A stretch of DNA of 64,000 nucleotides from Takakia lepidozioides (GCA_030704615.1 CM060732.1:66569053-66633052), one strand, 5' to 3'; counted from the first letter of the stretch, positions 31,101-44,192 are shown. Translations and numbers: made by a program. The notes: generated by a model not told the origin, from the letters alone.

Positions 31101-34100
31101 AGGAAGCTGCATCAGATTTGACAGATCCTCCATCAAACGATGAAGAATCTGAGGTTCTCGGTGAAGCATTCCCAGGATCAGATTCTGTTTTCTTTCCCCC
31201 ATATGAGGTGATCTCTACAGTATCACTGCTATTCCTGAGAATTAAAGCCTCCAATGGTCCCTTTGGTACACTGCTTTGACGGTGGTGTGTGGGACTTCTG
31301 CCACTCAAGCCCCGCTCCCTCTCAAGAGATGAGCTGGCACTGGAGAGATCATGACCGCCATCGTCCCTCTTCCCAGTCCATTTCTTCAACCGGCGGATAA
31401 GACTAGGTTTCTTGGAGATCCGCATTGAGCCCATATCTGATGATAAGTCACTATACTCCCCAGCACCCTCAGAGGGGTTAGATGTTTCAGACGAAGCACT
31501 CTCATACCCACCTTCCAAGTGTTCTTTGCTGCGTAATGCTTGAAGATCAGGGGCAGCATATTCAAGCATCAATTGCTTCGCCATTCCTTGTGACTTGGGA
31601 CTCAAGCTCTTGTTGAGGTCCAAGGCAGTATACTTCCCAATGGGAGCCTGATAGTTGCGAAGCTCATAGCGAAGGCAAGCATTCACCCACCGCAAATATA
31701 CTAGCTCTTCCACCTCGCTAAACCGATCAGTCTGCAATCCCTCTACCTGCCGGCACAGATCCTCGTTTGTATGTCGTAAAGCAGATGTGTTGGCCTCCGC
31801 TTGTGCCACCAAATCACTCTGCAGCAAATTTGCAGATCACTTTAGTAACTTGATTAGTGTGACGACACGTGTGATTTGACGTAGCTTGTCGAACAACAAT
31901 GCAGAGCCTGTCACAGTACCTCAGAGAACGAAAATGGTTGTAATCCCTGCTGATTCTACAAACCAAATCCCTAAAATCTGCAGCATTTCACAAAGAACCT
32001 GCAAGAAGAATACCAATGCACACACCTCACATAGACTGGAGAGACGGGCAATTTCAGCTTCTGCAGCATCAAGCTTGACCATGAGGTCCCTTTTCTGATG
32101 CTGTAGCTCCTTGCTAGTGCGTCGTAATTCAACAACCTCTACCTCAAGCTCTCGCAATGTTTGCAACTTCTTTTCCGTGTCAATGTCTCGCTTATTTCCC
32201 TCCTCCTCCCTTGATTCTAGGGCTGCAACCTTTTGCTTCAACATCAAGAGCTCAGCTTTGGACTGCCCGGAGTCACTATGTACTTGCTTTTGGAGCTCCC
32301 GGATCCTGGCCCGTGCATTCTCCAGATCTTTCGTCAGTCTCTCAGCAGCCACAACTTCCTCATTGAGCTTTTTAATTTGAGCCTCCAGGATTCCAATTCG
32401 AGCTTGCAACTTTGTTATCTGAGACACCTTCTCCTGCAATTTTTGCTCCATCTCCACGAAGTCATTCTCCTGTTCCTGGAGCCCATAGTACTCCAGGAGT
32501 TCGGCTTCCATTCTCATGTCCCTCTCTCTCAGCTCCTTGACAGAAGCCCTCAACTCTTCGAGCTCAGCTGCATCATTTGCCAAGGTATCAACATACTCAC
32601 CCAAGAGGTAGTCAGGATCTGCAGGAAACAAGTCTTCTGTTTCTGATGTTGCTCCAGACGTAACCTGCTCATAGGCGTCACTAGCATGAACTTCCAAAAA
32701 CTTGGGCTTCCTTGCAGGGCTGATACCTCTTTTGCTACCCAATTTTGTAGATCTCTCCTCTGACCCTCCATCCTTATTCTTGATAGGAGAGCTCTGATTA
32801 TGTAGGAGAAAGATATCGTCTGGAACTTCCAACTCTTGATTGAAAGAGTTGAACTTTTCTATGAGACTTCCAACCAATTGCTTTGGCCCTGCATCTGGAC
32901 TTGCCAGGCCATGGAAGTCCTTAGAAGAGTTTCGGTTCTCTTTAAATATTGCCGGATTTCCTTCTGTGTCACCATGTGGACTAAAACCAGGCAACTCCCC
33001 TGAGCAGAGGAGGTCCTCAAATTCAGGCAGCAACAACTCTTGACCTCCATAATCACTTCGGAAGCTGCGGGCTGGGGATACTGTGTTCACCCTCTTGACT
33101 TCTTCCTCCTGCAAAGATGACTACCCTCAGTTTCGATTTGAAAGTTGACTATGCAGAAACTACAATGGGTCACCTCTCTCTGTCTCTCTCTCTCTCCATA
33201 ATTGTCCAGCAAATCAGGCAGATCATGGCCTGAAGACCCGCTTTCAACATCTTAAAATTCAGCAAAATGCTAGAGAACATTCGGACTGATAACTCCAGAG
33301 TGCAAATATTGCTTTACACCGCTGGCTGTACATCCTTACCCTGCACTCCTTGACAGGCCCCATCACAAAACGTTCAAAAGAGCAAGAACTTTGCCCACCA
33401 TGGCCATCAGCTTCAAAAAATTGTGAGGTGAATTGGAAAGCATATAGTTCTGCTCGAAACATACCGGTGTTTTTTGCTGCGCATCACTAGTAATATAGGA
33501 GAGGCCATACTTCTCGTGGTGTTGCTTCTTCTCATCCCTATCGCAGTCATCTACGAGTTCAAAAACCACAATGCCCAACCACACATGATCAGCTTGTAAC
33601 AATAACAAACAAACAAATCAGGCATGTGCCTTTGAAGAAAGGCCTTTTTTTCTAGCCCTTTAATGATGTCTACATGAAAATGAAAGGGAGAAGATTAGAT
33701 GTACACAAGACTCTTGCTAGGAAAGGCTTATACAAGGACTAGAGGGCCAACGCCGCTGTGAAAAGTTCTGAGCTCCCAAAGCTCGAATTCATCTTACATT
33801 GAACATGAACATTCCTTACGAACTTTTCTGAAGAGCAGCTGCGCCTGACCTGTTCGCAATGCCATTCATAGCAAAGCAACTAATTTCGAGCTACACCTGT
33901 GTCAGTTGGATAATCAAGGTCCTAGGATCAGCCCTGCTGACTTCAAATGATTCAATGGCGCCAGAAATACGTGATCACTATGAATTGTAGTCAACAAATT
34001 CCTTGAAGTCCAAAGAGGAACCTGAAGGAGTGTCACAATGGTCACGCTTGTTCTTGAGTTGTGAGAGAGCAAATGCTGCTACAGAGCATGTCACCGCGAT

Positions 34101-34118
34101 CCCAACCCGCACTAACAT
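28194..34118 (-). CDS. CHUP1: CHUP1, chloroplast unusual positioning protein
   Basis: Minus-strand gene. Seven exons are secure: 33108-32026, 31818-30484, 30265-30134, 29929-29748, 29310-29199, 28844-28698 and 28316-28194. They join in phase to 1,037 residues. The first exon is probably 34118-34022 (hydrophobic start MLVRVGIAVTCSVAAFALSQ). Candidate exons at 33550-33465 and 33250-33174 do not close the frame with the simplest splice sites, so the N-terminus is provisional. CHUP1 anchors actin to the outer chloroplast envelope and drives light-dependent chloroplast movement. Seen in order: the N-terminal anchor; LPEFEDLL; a long coiled coil (ELLEYYGLQEQE region); NRFSEVEELVYLRW-type sequence; Ser-rich linkers; a polyproline tract for profilin; and the conserved C-terminal half (APEVVEFYQSLMKR, ARNNMIGEIENRS, VDERAVLKHFDWPE, LLLQGVRFAFRVHQFAGGFD). 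It appears intact and is about 100 residues longer than Arabidopsis CHUP1. Confidence 0.95.
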
Positions 34119-36643
34119 GTAACGAGATTTTATAATTTCACTGCCGTCTTCTCATTTCAACTCCGTAAGCACGCCCTCGGTACTAAAACCTTAGCTGACA
34201 ATAGCCTGCCAGAAGTTGCGAATTACAGTCTCCCTAATACCAGGCATCCGTTCCTTCTTTCCCGCACCAAATCTCCACCTGACTGTTGGACCTCCAAACT
34301 CGAGTCTTTCCGATAGGATACAATAAGGAGTCAATTCAATCCCTCTTGTGCAATGCTTTTAGTGGTCTTTGCCTTCTGTTCAATCCCAGATACTAACAGA
34401 AAGACGGAGTCTACTCGAGCTTCTGAAACGCTTGTGCGTAAAGCAAGGCGTTTTTTGTGAGAGAGAGACCAAGAGAAGATAAGAAAGAAGGAGAAGAAAA
34501 GCAACGACACAAATACAGAGGGAGCACACAAGTGGACACTTCACTTGCTCTTTGAAATGCGCTAGCCTCTCCAACTCTCACAGGCCCACGGCTCTACGGC
34601 AAAATAAGAAGACGGACACACAAGCAAAGCAAATTAGCAAGGAATGTCAAGGAATCCCAGAGAGACTGAGGAACCTCTAAAACACGAAAACTACCGAACA
34701 AGAGACTGAACAAACCGTGACGGAGACAGCAAAGAGTGCGAGCCAGATGCAGGACAGAGACAAGGAATCAATGTGTCCTATCCTGTCCTCTCAAATTTTC
34801 TCCTCATTTGCACAGGCTAAAGTAATGATAGACCACACCACACTCACAGGGTTCCAAGATGCTATCAGACCACCTCTGCATTACTCCGGCTTAACACAAT
34901 GCCCTCATGCACTTCACTGGACCACGCAAGCAAGGCGGACACTAAAAAGAGATGATGACAGAGCAGCAATGAGGATGGTAAGTAGAAGGACCTACTCTTT
35001 TTCCCTTCAAAATTACCGAAGAACTGAAACAAATCCTAGAGCTTCTTAACGCAAACAAGATGAAGGAAACAAGCAGGGGATGCAAACGACAGAGGACGGA
35101 GAGAAGGGGATCCTCTAGGTCTGCTACGGGCTGTAACTACCCAGAAGATGACCGCCTCGTTGGCGGCCTGTTACGATTCGTAACGTGCCAGTCAAGGTCC
35201 TTTACGTATTTTCCGCGGGTCTAATTATTAGGGTCCCGAACTCAAACAAGTTTTTGACTTACAATAAGTTGGAGACATCGTCACCGTCCATAGCTAAGCA
35301 AATTTAAATAGTGTCGTCGGATCTTGTCAGGTTCGATCTTAATAAAAGCTCGTCTATTTTCAATGATACCATTTTCAAATTTCGCACACAACTTAACACA
35401 AGTTATGAATGAATGAATTTTAGTAGTCACCCACAGGACAATCCCACCTATTCTCTTTAGCCATATGGGTTTCATTAATAGTGGCCGTCCGACCCTTTGG
35501 GGGGTGCAGTGACATTGTTAGGCTTGTTTCGGCAGGAGTCAACTTTCTTCGGCCCCTTGTTCGGACAAATCTCTTTTATAACCATTCAATTGATATGTTT
35601 GTCCACCATTTCACCAAAATCAACTAATTCCACCTGATTCTCGGATTTAGTGGAACGTTTCATGACATTGCCAACTTTGAACTTGGAAAAACTGACAAAC
35701 AGTCTGATCTTTTAATGAAAATTAAGGTGAGAGGGGAAAAGACTCCGGCCGAACCCGGCGTAGCTAAGAGCCACTTCGCCTCACGGCTACTTTCCCCTTT
35801 TGTTATAATATTACGAATAGGGCTGCACATTTCGTCAAACAATTGCAAACGTGTTGCACGATGTGACTGCTTTCCCAACCGACACAAGTAAGTTGTCACG
35901 TCCCTATAGCCTTGACATATTTTGTATATAATATTTCACTATTAGTTGAAGACGAATGAGAAAAGATCTTAGAAGATTAATTGCAAGAACGGGGTCCAGG
36001 GATCAACCCTGAAATTCTATGGGACCCAAATATAGGAAGTTGTGCAAGCCCTTTCACGCCCTTCAAGTGAGGGCCCTAGTGTAGGTATTGCAGGAATGTC
36101 CAAGGTTCCCAGGCTACACCGCCAAACTCCGCCGCCCCCAAGAAACCGAATGTAGACAAATCCACTTATCATCCATCAAGCATTTTGCATCCAGTTTGCA
36201 CTTTAATAAACAGTAGTGCAAGCAAGGGTAACGGTTCCTAGGGTAACAATTGTAGCGGCGTTTTCTGTAATCCCACATTGTTGGCTTAGTCCCAAAACAT
36301 ATGACGCAGAAAAAACAAGCGGCTATTCGCGCATGGCTCCTCTTTGTGAATAGTTGAAAATACTTTCATCCATAATCAACCTGAAAAAATTTCATCCATT
36401 TATTTTTCATAAGTTGTTCACTAACAGACATTACATGAGGGAGAAGGCACATCATGGAGATAGTTTTCAGCAAAGGAGAGGAGCAAAGGGACAATAGGGG
36501 CTTAACGATTTTCGACACTGATGGGTGGTCTCCTCTTTAAAATAAGTCGAGCCAACAAAATGCATGATGCATGTGATGTGACGGGCAAGAACAAGGAAGG
36601 AAAAAAACTAAAAATTAAAGAACAAGGCCTTGAATTGGTTTCT
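34119..36643. other. CHUP1 5' flank and gene-poor DNA
   Basis: The first kilobase upstream of CHUP1 should hold its leader and promoter. A GA-rich tract (about 34455-34500) lies on the + strand, giving a CT-rich leader on the coding strand, as is common in plant leaders. Beyond 35150 the DNA is AT-rich with no gene. It holds the second hairpin repeat (35741-35790). Confidence 0.4.
35741..35790 (-). repeat. Short dispersed hairpin element, copy 2
   Basis: On the minus strand it reads GTAGCCGTGAGGCGAAGTGG and continues to CGGCCGGAGTC. It matches copy 1 at 16621-16669 with stem-preserving changes. GGTTCGG, loosely like a tRNA B box, lies 15 bases after the A-box-like word. An A-rich/T-rich flank (TTAATGAAAATTAAGG) follows. 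Confidence 0.5.
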
Positions 36644-37483
36644 CTTAACCCTTAAGTTCCCAAGCGACCTGAATCGTGTCACTTTGAATTTGCAGGTGGA
36701 CCTAATTTTTGCAGATCTAATCTGATGGGGCCCACTCCTGAAGCTTTAAGGACAAGGGATTTGCCTCTAGTATGATGCAAAAAAACAAAATTAAAAAAAA
36801 ACAAAAGCTACGACGTACAAAAAATATCTTAGTTCTCTCATTTACGTTTTCGGGCCTGAAAAGGGCTGTTGACCGCTGATGTGGCACATATGACCGCCGA
36901 TTGCCCAAAACAGATTGCACTCCAAAGGCCATTTTTGGCAGAAAATTAGCAATTTTGGAAAAAGCGCTTCACCTTGTGGTGTGTGAGCATTACATACGCA
37001 CATCCACCATTGGCTTTTAAAAAATTTGTAGAAAAAAAGTACTTCATTTGGAGGCACATTTTCTCTTGTCAATTTTGAGATTTCAACCCCCATGTAATTG
37101 CATGCATAGCAAGCATAGGTGAAAAAATCAGTTGGACCTGCAATTTAGTGGGGTCATAGCCACTCCACTATTGATTTGGAAATGGTGGGTCTTGGGGCAA
37201 GCAAAATTGGATAAAGCTAGGTTTTGATTTGGTCAAACCAATTTTTTTCTCACTTTTTCTTTGGGACCTGATATTTGAGGTCTGGGCCAACGCTATAATC
37301 TCACAATTTCCACGGTGGACTTGGCTCATTTTTTGGTATGTCATGCATAAATGAGCTGGGCCCATTGCTATAAGGCTGGAATCTCCGAATGATTTTTGGT
37401 AGGTTTCTAGGGGCAATTTACTGCAGCTGGGTACCCAAAATTGGTAAAAAGTCAAAAAAGGGCTTGGGAACTTAAGGATTAAG
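36644..37483. mobile_element. Non-autonomous TIR element (840 bp)
   Basis: CTTAACCCTTAAGTTCCCAA at the left end (36644 on) and its inverse at the right end (37462-37483) match at 21 of 22 positions. The interior is AT-rich and lacks a transposase frame. No target-site duplication could be confirmed, so this is a MITE-like element of unknown superfamily. Confidence 0.6.
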
Positions 37484-39758
37484 GAAAAGGATTAAAAAAA
37501 ATTCCAAAAAGGGGAAACGTAAAATTAGGATGGTTGTTAAAGTTAGAGCAGCTATGGATGAACGTCGGCAGTACGTGCAAGAGGTAACTTCATCCGTGCT
37601 GGATGAGCCCAACTCACCTACACCTTCATGCCTACCACTCTCATAAATGCATGGACCTACCTATTCATACAGGAGTAAGGTCCACATTCCACATGTATTC
37701 TACTTGGTACATACAAATAGGTGCCTACCCACCTACCAACACTATAATTATTTTTGTCTAGCCGTCCGTTAAGGGCAGTTGATGCAGATTACTTCATTGT
37801 GAGCAAGAAGCCTAAATCCCAGAATCCTGCCCACTCATGCTTCCATCCCTTACTCGATATTATGTTCGCCCTACTCAGTTTGAGGTTGGGTAGGGGCGTG
37901 AGCACAAGCGAATATTAAGGATATTCCTTAGATGCCTTCCGAATATTCTCCAGCGAAACTAAAATTGAGAAACTAAAAACTTTGAGAAACTTTTTTTAAC
38001 TGCTCACATAGTAGGCCCTCACAGCATCAAGTAACACCTATACACGATAAACATGTTACCATGTAGGCGTGGGCTTTCCTCACCTTATGCGAACCGGATA
38101 CCCCATAAAAACAAAAAACGAGGTTTTCAGTCCGGGTATCGGCAGTTTAAGCCCCAGAAAAGTTATTTTTGCACTGAGAAAATAAATCTGAAGGTACTCA
38201 TATGCACCATGCCTATTAACATGTAATTCCTATGACCGCGGTTTGAAAACATTTGACCCCTATGACCGCTGGTTGTGCTCACAGGATACCAACCCCCCTC
38301 AGTTTTAGTGCAGCCACATTACATTTCGAGCCCAGATCTGCATCAACTATCCCTTAACGTCGTCCTCGAATGATCCTTGAAGGGTTCCGACCTCCAAGGT
38401 GGAATGATCCCTCATGGATCGTTCCAAAGTACAACGGACATTTTCAAAATGGTCTCGATCGGGTCGGGGGATGCAAATTAAAACAAGTAACCAGGTCCGT
38501 CATCCATGAAGACGATCCTGTATCTTTGAAGGTGTATTTTCCTTCCATAATGCCACCAGACGGGCTTCCGGCTCGTACATGAAGTAAGGTAATCGTGTGT
38601 CCATCACTCCATCACTGCATACATACAATCGATCCAATGTTAGGGCTCCACATTATGCAGTAATATGGAGGAAGAACCACAAGAATAAAGGGGACAAAAG
38701 CCCAAATTGCATTAGCAAATGAAGAAAAAATACCCCCCCCCCCCCCCCAATGAGCCATGAGGACTTAAAACCTTAAACCCTCCAAAAATCCGAAAATTAT
38801 CAAAATTTCTTACTGAGTGAACAGGAAAGTCAGTCCCTTTCCACATGACAAGGACATATCCCTGAAACCTGGATCTGAGCTCAAATCGTGACACGCGTCC
38901 TTTCCAGGTGATGAAACGAGGTATCGCATAGCCGGAATGTGCACGCACTGACGTGGCAGTATACGACAGCAAGGGACATCTACTCCGGCACCAGATTCAT
39001 CACGAGTGGTGTTACTACACGTGGAACAGAAAGTAGGCCAATGGAAGCATGTCAGGCTCTGTGGCTTGACAGCATGCCACGTTGCTCTACGCCACCCAGA
39101 ACCTGTGGACCGTAGCCAACCCGAGAGCGTATCCATACGCACCATTCATCCATATGGATCTCCGTCATCCAATGGCAGACCACGACACATACTAAAATAG
39201 AATGTGCTCTTATCCTCCACAGGAACCGTTGGATGAGATACGATCCAATCCTGTGCGAGAGTTTGAACGGTGGGATGAATACAGTCCTTTCTCGAAAACC
39301 GTCCGCATTTGATCTTATCCTTGTCAATGCTCCGATTGGATAGTAATTTTTCACTTTATCATCGGACGTCCATCGATTGTTTTTCATCGTCGAGGGCCGT
39401 CCGATGTGATCTGGCGAGGATAGAAAGCGGTGCAAAGTCAGCAATAGGGCTTGCGCCTGTTTTTAGTAGCCTACTTGCCTTTAACTCGCATAGGATGAAA
39501 CGTTTCTGTCATCCTATATCACATCCATCTATACCCTGTGCTTCCAGTTTTCACACGTGTGAATGTTTGCCACTGATGGATCACTTGTGGAAGATAACTT
39601 CTTAAGTCTCTTAAGTGGCACCTTGACTAACTATGGCTATTCAGTTTCATTTTTTTCACATTGTGTTAAATTTTGAAGAGATTGTTTTCTCTGAAGAGAT
39701 TTGGTTTAGGTTTTTATCAGTATTCATTTTATCTTAAATTAAATTAAATTCCCCTCAT
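37484..39758. other. Gene-poor DNA left of the gypsy element
   Basis: No coding region is supported. It includes a C16 run at 38733-38748 and imperfect inverted words around 38365-38430 (GATCCTTGAAGG and variants of GGATCGTTCC). Short frames near 38712-39605 show no domains. Confidence 0.4.
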
Positions 39759-40266
39759 TGTAAAGCCAGATTCTCGTCCACCCCGTTATTCCTCTTCCTC
39801 TACGGGTATTGAGCTATCGCAAGGATGTGTGCTCGGTAAAGCAGGCTAGCGAGATAGCCAGGATCCAACGGAGAGGAGTCAGAATCATTCACATGGATTA
39901 ACAACACATCCTCACTCACACCTTTTTCATCCAAAACTCACACACAGGTACACTAGGGTTTACACACCAAACGTACACCGCCGCCTTAAGCGCGTGTTGA
40001 TCTCTTTTATAAACGAAGGCCCACAATCTCATCTAACCAAGTGGCAAGCCCTGATTGGTTATTTGGATTCCATCCGGGTATCTGTCCAGATAGGATGTCA
40101 CCTCATTTTATTTTAGAGATAAACTAGCTGTTAATATAAGACAATACTTAGTTTAAAAATAGATTGTTTCCAGCTGGTTTCATCCAAGCCCTTTTCCAAC
40201 GGTCATCATCCAGCGTCTGTTCATCCAAATGTCGAAAAGGTAGGTAGAAGGAATCTAGCCATTACA
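39759..40266 (-). repeat. 3' LTR of the outer gypsy element
   Basis: Nearly identical to 58549-59048 over 500 bp (for example CCCGTTATTCCTCTTCCTCT and CACACAGGTACACTAGGGTT). Differences amount to a few percent by eye and many are G/A or C/T. TGTAAAGCC stands on both sides of this copy (39759-39767 and 40269-40277). The other LTR lacks that bracket, so the exact LTR border here is uncertain by about nine bases. Confidence 0.85.
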
Positions 40267-40784
40267 TATGTAAAGCCTCCTGGCACACAGAGAAGCGAGC
40301 TCCAGCGAGCTATCTAACAAACATTATGCTCAAGACAGGGAGCAGTGTCGCTCAAGGTCACACCAAGATAGGATGAAAAAACCGCAACAAGAAAAACTTT
40401 GCTCTGCATTTTGAGTGAAGGGCAAAACCTTGTCGGGGAAAAACCCACATGGAGAACTACAAAGAGAAATGAGATGGATCCTAGGTAGGGAGCAGCTGAA
40501 TAAAAGATAGTGTCATGAGTAAGTCTATGTAGCAACGGAATCAGAATCAAGCCGAGCACGCTTCTTTGGAGTTAAAGCCACATGACGATTCTCCACGTTG
40601 AGGCAGGTCAAATCAACTGCAGCTTAGAAGGGACAAGTTGAGAAACATGAACTGTCCCTGCAATCTCTGCCGTAGAAAGATGCTGAGGAAGGAGACGGTA
40701 CTGTCGACCAGGCAGAATCGCATGAATCAGATAAGGCCCATCGATCCGCATCTTGGATTTGGTCACCTGTTTGTCAGGCTGCAA

Positions 40785-41694
40785 TCAAACACAAACAGTC
40801 TGGCCTAGAGAAAAAAATTTAGAGTAAACAACCCTACGGTTATAATTTCTAGCCTGAGCAACTTGAGAAGCCTGAATGTTGTGTTTAGCAGTCTCTAATA
40901 GCAAACGATGAGAAGTGAGGTGAGTAAGAAAGTCTTCCCATATGATGGGCTCCTCAACCTGAGTTTGAAGCACAGGGACATGAAGAGGGGTGCGAGCCTT
41001 GCGGCCATACAAAAATTCAAAAGGGGAAAAGCGAGTGTTGGCATGTACCGAGGTCCTGTAGGCAAATATGAGAATGGGTAGAGTAACATCTCATTCTTCA
41101 GTGAGAGCCCCGTTCTTTTCTAACAACTGGCACATGGTTTTGTTAAACCTCTTGTAAGCCCATTGCACTGGGGGTTGTAGGGAGCAGTCAAGCGATGCTT
41201 GACATCTAAATTAAAGCACACAACCTCCATCAGCTGGTTACAAAACTCCATACCCTAATCAGTTAAAATTTCAAGGGGACAACCATGGCGTAGCAGGATT
41301 TCATCAAAGAAGAATTGAACCATCTCGTCACTATCCTTAGCAACCAATGGTCGGATCTCAATCCACTTAGACAGATAATCAGTAGCCACATGTAGCTATT
41401 GCCCTTAGTCGTAGTTTTGAGGGGTCCAACAAGATCAAGACCAACTCGGGCAAACATCTCAATCACCGGAATTGGTTGTAATTTAAGAGGAGTTATGGTC
41501 CTAGGCAGCAGTGTTTTGGACTTACATGGAACACACTTAGAAATGAAATCTGCCACATCTTTAGTTAACCCCTTCCAATGATACTTTTCTTGGAGTCTCT
41601 TGACAGTTTTGTCAACGCCTAAATGACCAGCATATAGTGAGCAATGGTAAAGCTCAAGCAATGCAGGCATAGAGCTCCTAGTACGGACCTCCAC
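40785..41694 (-). pseudogene. Integrase region of the outer gypsy element
   Basis: The minus frame at 41694-41263 has the HHCC zinc-binding domain (HCSLYAGHLGVDKTVKRL, then CVPC) and the first core Asp in VGLDLVGPL. A further frame at 41012-40785 (GRKARTPLHVP, RNYNRRVVYS) corresponds to the integrase C-terminal part. Frameshifts separate the pieces and the remaining core acidic residues are not in one open frame. Confidence 0.8.
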
Positions 41695-42142
41695 GACAGT
41701 CTCTTGCCCATGAACATGAGACTACCTTAAGCAACTTACCTTCATGTTCCCGATGAGAGGGGAGATGATAGCTGACTTGCCTAAGGAGACGGAAAGAGAG
41801 GCCCGACAGATGAGTGTTGGTCTTACACTTCTGGAGGAGGGCTTGGTGAAGTAGGTCCTCCATGGTTGCAGCTGCCATAGCCAGCCCTTGGGTTAGTGTG
41901 AGCATAACGGAGTGTCCGCCTCAGTGATCTCCAGGGGAAGACTTTTAGCTCAACTGGATGACAAGGAAGACTTCATGAAGATGCAACCAAGGACAATGAA
42001 GCACATAAACAGATTTCCCTATGGAGAGGATTCAGTGCCAAACCAGAACTAGAAGGACAAATGTACAGTTCAATCAGAGAAGAGAGAGAGATATCATACC
42101 TAAAATATGACCTCAGTGACAGGATAGCACTCTAAACCAACC

Positions 42143-43452
42143 TCAACCAGCAGAAAAGGAAAGCAAATCCCATTCAGACATGAGATCAGGTGGAAGAAAA
42201 GGAACAGTGGCAAACAAAGCAAGTAAATCGGATCCGTCAGGAGAGGAAGAAGGCAAGGGTGAAGCACCAAATGGTAAGCAGTGTGCAAGGTCATCTAAGG
42301 TAACATAAGGGGCAGAGGACTTAGTCTCAGTGCATGTGAGAGCATCGGTATTGCTGTTGGCTTTGCCTTTCTTGTATTCAATGTCGCACTCGAACATTTG
42401 AAGAGTAAGTGACCACCGAGCCAAGCGTCCCGAGAGTGCTCGTGGGGTTTTGAGAGCCTTCAATGGAAGATGATCAGTTTGAATAACAAAGGGGCAGCCA
42501 TGGAGATACTGCCATAAATGTTTCACCCCAAAAATGACTACAAGGCCCTCTTTATCAGTGATCTGCTATAGTTCTTTTCATGTTTGTCAAGCCGCCTGGA
42601 AGCATAGGCCACCACATGTTCCCTGCCAACTCTCTTTTGGCATAGAATAGCTGAAACAGCCAGGTCAGAGGCATCAGTCTGAAGAATAAAGGGCAGTGAA
42701 AAATCAAGAAAGACCAAAATGGGTGCACTGGTGAGGGCGATTTTGAGTTTCTCAAAAGCAATGATTTGGGACCTGCCCCAAAGAAAACGAACATTGCATA
42801 ACAACTGATTAAGCGCAGCGGCAATGTGAGCAAAGTGTTTAATGAAACGACGATAGTAAGAGGCTAACCCAAGGAAAGCACGGACACAATTTTTGTCACG
42901 TGGAGCGGGATATTCCCAGACAGTCTGAATTCTGGCAAGGTCAGGGCTAATGCCTTTAGCTGAGAGAAGGTGGCCAAGAAAATGAAGCTCCGTCATGCAC
43001 AGATCACATTTCTTGGCTTTCACTTTGAGGCCTGCTCCTCTAAGCCTACACAAAACGCGCTTCAGATCCAGCATGTGAGAATCAAAGTCAGCTGAGTAAA
43101 CGTTGATGTCATCAACTTATACCAATGCACATTCCCAGTGCAAGTTCCCTAGAACAACATCCATGAGACGTTGAAAGGTGGCAGTGGCATTACATAATTA
43201 AAAATGCATGGTTTCAAACTGAAAGAGGCCCATCTTACAGGTAAACGTAGTTTTCTCCTTGGCTGACTCTGTGAGTAGAACCTGCCATAGGCCTGTAGCA
43301 AGATCCAAGGAAGAGAAGAGAGTGGCACCATTGAGTTGATCCAAAGTATCATTAATGCGAGGTAAGGGATATACATCCTTTTTGGCTAGGGCATTGAGAC
43401 GTCGGAAATCAACACAGAAACGGGTGGTACCATCTTTCTTGGCAACCAACAC
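42143..43452 (-). pseudogene. Reverse transcriptase and RNase H of the outer gypsy element
   Basis: RT motifs are [31 protein letters not shown] and VDDINVYS at about 43105-43125. The Tyr that normally precedes the catalytic VDD is a stop codon here. After the thumb comes the RNase H part (LQTDASDLAVSAILCQK, then HLPLKALKTPRALSGRLARW). Several stops interrupt it, so it is a relic. Confidence 0.88.
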
Positions 43453-43834
43453 GATGGGGTTGGCCTAGGGGGAAATAGAGGGTTTAATAACTCCTGCATC
43501 AAGCATCTTGGTCAGTTCAGTTTGCATAATTTTGCGCTCTTTGACACTTTCTCTATAAGCATATTGTTTGACAGGGCTAACCAGCACTGAAAACATCAAG
43601 ATTGTCACGAAGAACATGATATAGACGAGACCTTTCATTGTCAGTGAGACTAGAGCCCATTTTGATATCAGTCAGGACCTGGTCAAGATGAGCAGATTGC
43701 GCTGGAGTGAGGGGACTGACCTTGGGTGCAGCCACAGATTGTGCCAAGAGATGCAATTGATCTATAGGATCATCAGACAGGCCAATGTCAGCAAAACTTA
43801 AAGCATGTTGCACCTCTCCTAAATCTTTCAATGG

Positions 43835-44074
43835 GGTGGCAGTGAGTCGTGCGAGGACCTGACCCTTGCGGATGGTGATAGGTATGCGTTCTGGGTTAGC
43901 AACAAGAAGTCTGAGCTCCCCTCGAAAGCCCTGATCTAGCACCCCAGATGCAATCAAACAATGTTTGGAAAGCATCAAGCGTTTCCACCCCTCGACTTCA
44001 AGATAACGACCTTGTGGACAAAGAAAGGTGAGGCCAAAAGAAACAATCCTTTGGGAGGAGGCAGGTATAACAAA
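43835..44074 (-). pseudogene. dUTPase-like domain between protease and RT
   Basis: Inside the minus frame 44395-43577, residues about 108-187 read VIPASSQRIVSFGLTFLCPQ, then GRYLEVEGWKRLML and IASGVLDQGFRGELRLLV, then PITIRKGQVLARL. This follows the trimeric dUTPase fold: P.....I.TGL...P.G.YG....R, then GVIDxxYRG.....L, then ..V..GDRIAQL. The YRG-like motif 3 and the final IAQL-like strand are clear. Motifs 1 and 2 (with the PRSGLA loop) are degenerate. A dUTPase would keep uracil out of the element's cDNA. Here it may be structural or inactive. Confidence 0.6.
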
Positions 44075-44192
44075 CTCAGTGGGATTGCGAAGAAGAGTGG
44101 TGTTACCTGGGATTGGAATGGGAGGGCCACTCTTCTTACCAGGCAAAGGTAGCTGCCACTGATACAAGGTGGAAGGAGCCGTCTTGGCAAAG

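Noticed and set aside
30672-31279. + strand frames over the CHUP1 proline-rich exon
   Set aside because: Antisense shadows of the polyproline and Ser-rich coding sequence on the minus strand.
38733-38748. C16 run as a telomeric or G-quadruplex site
   Set aside because: A single homopolymer run is a common sequence or assembly feature and has no supporting context.
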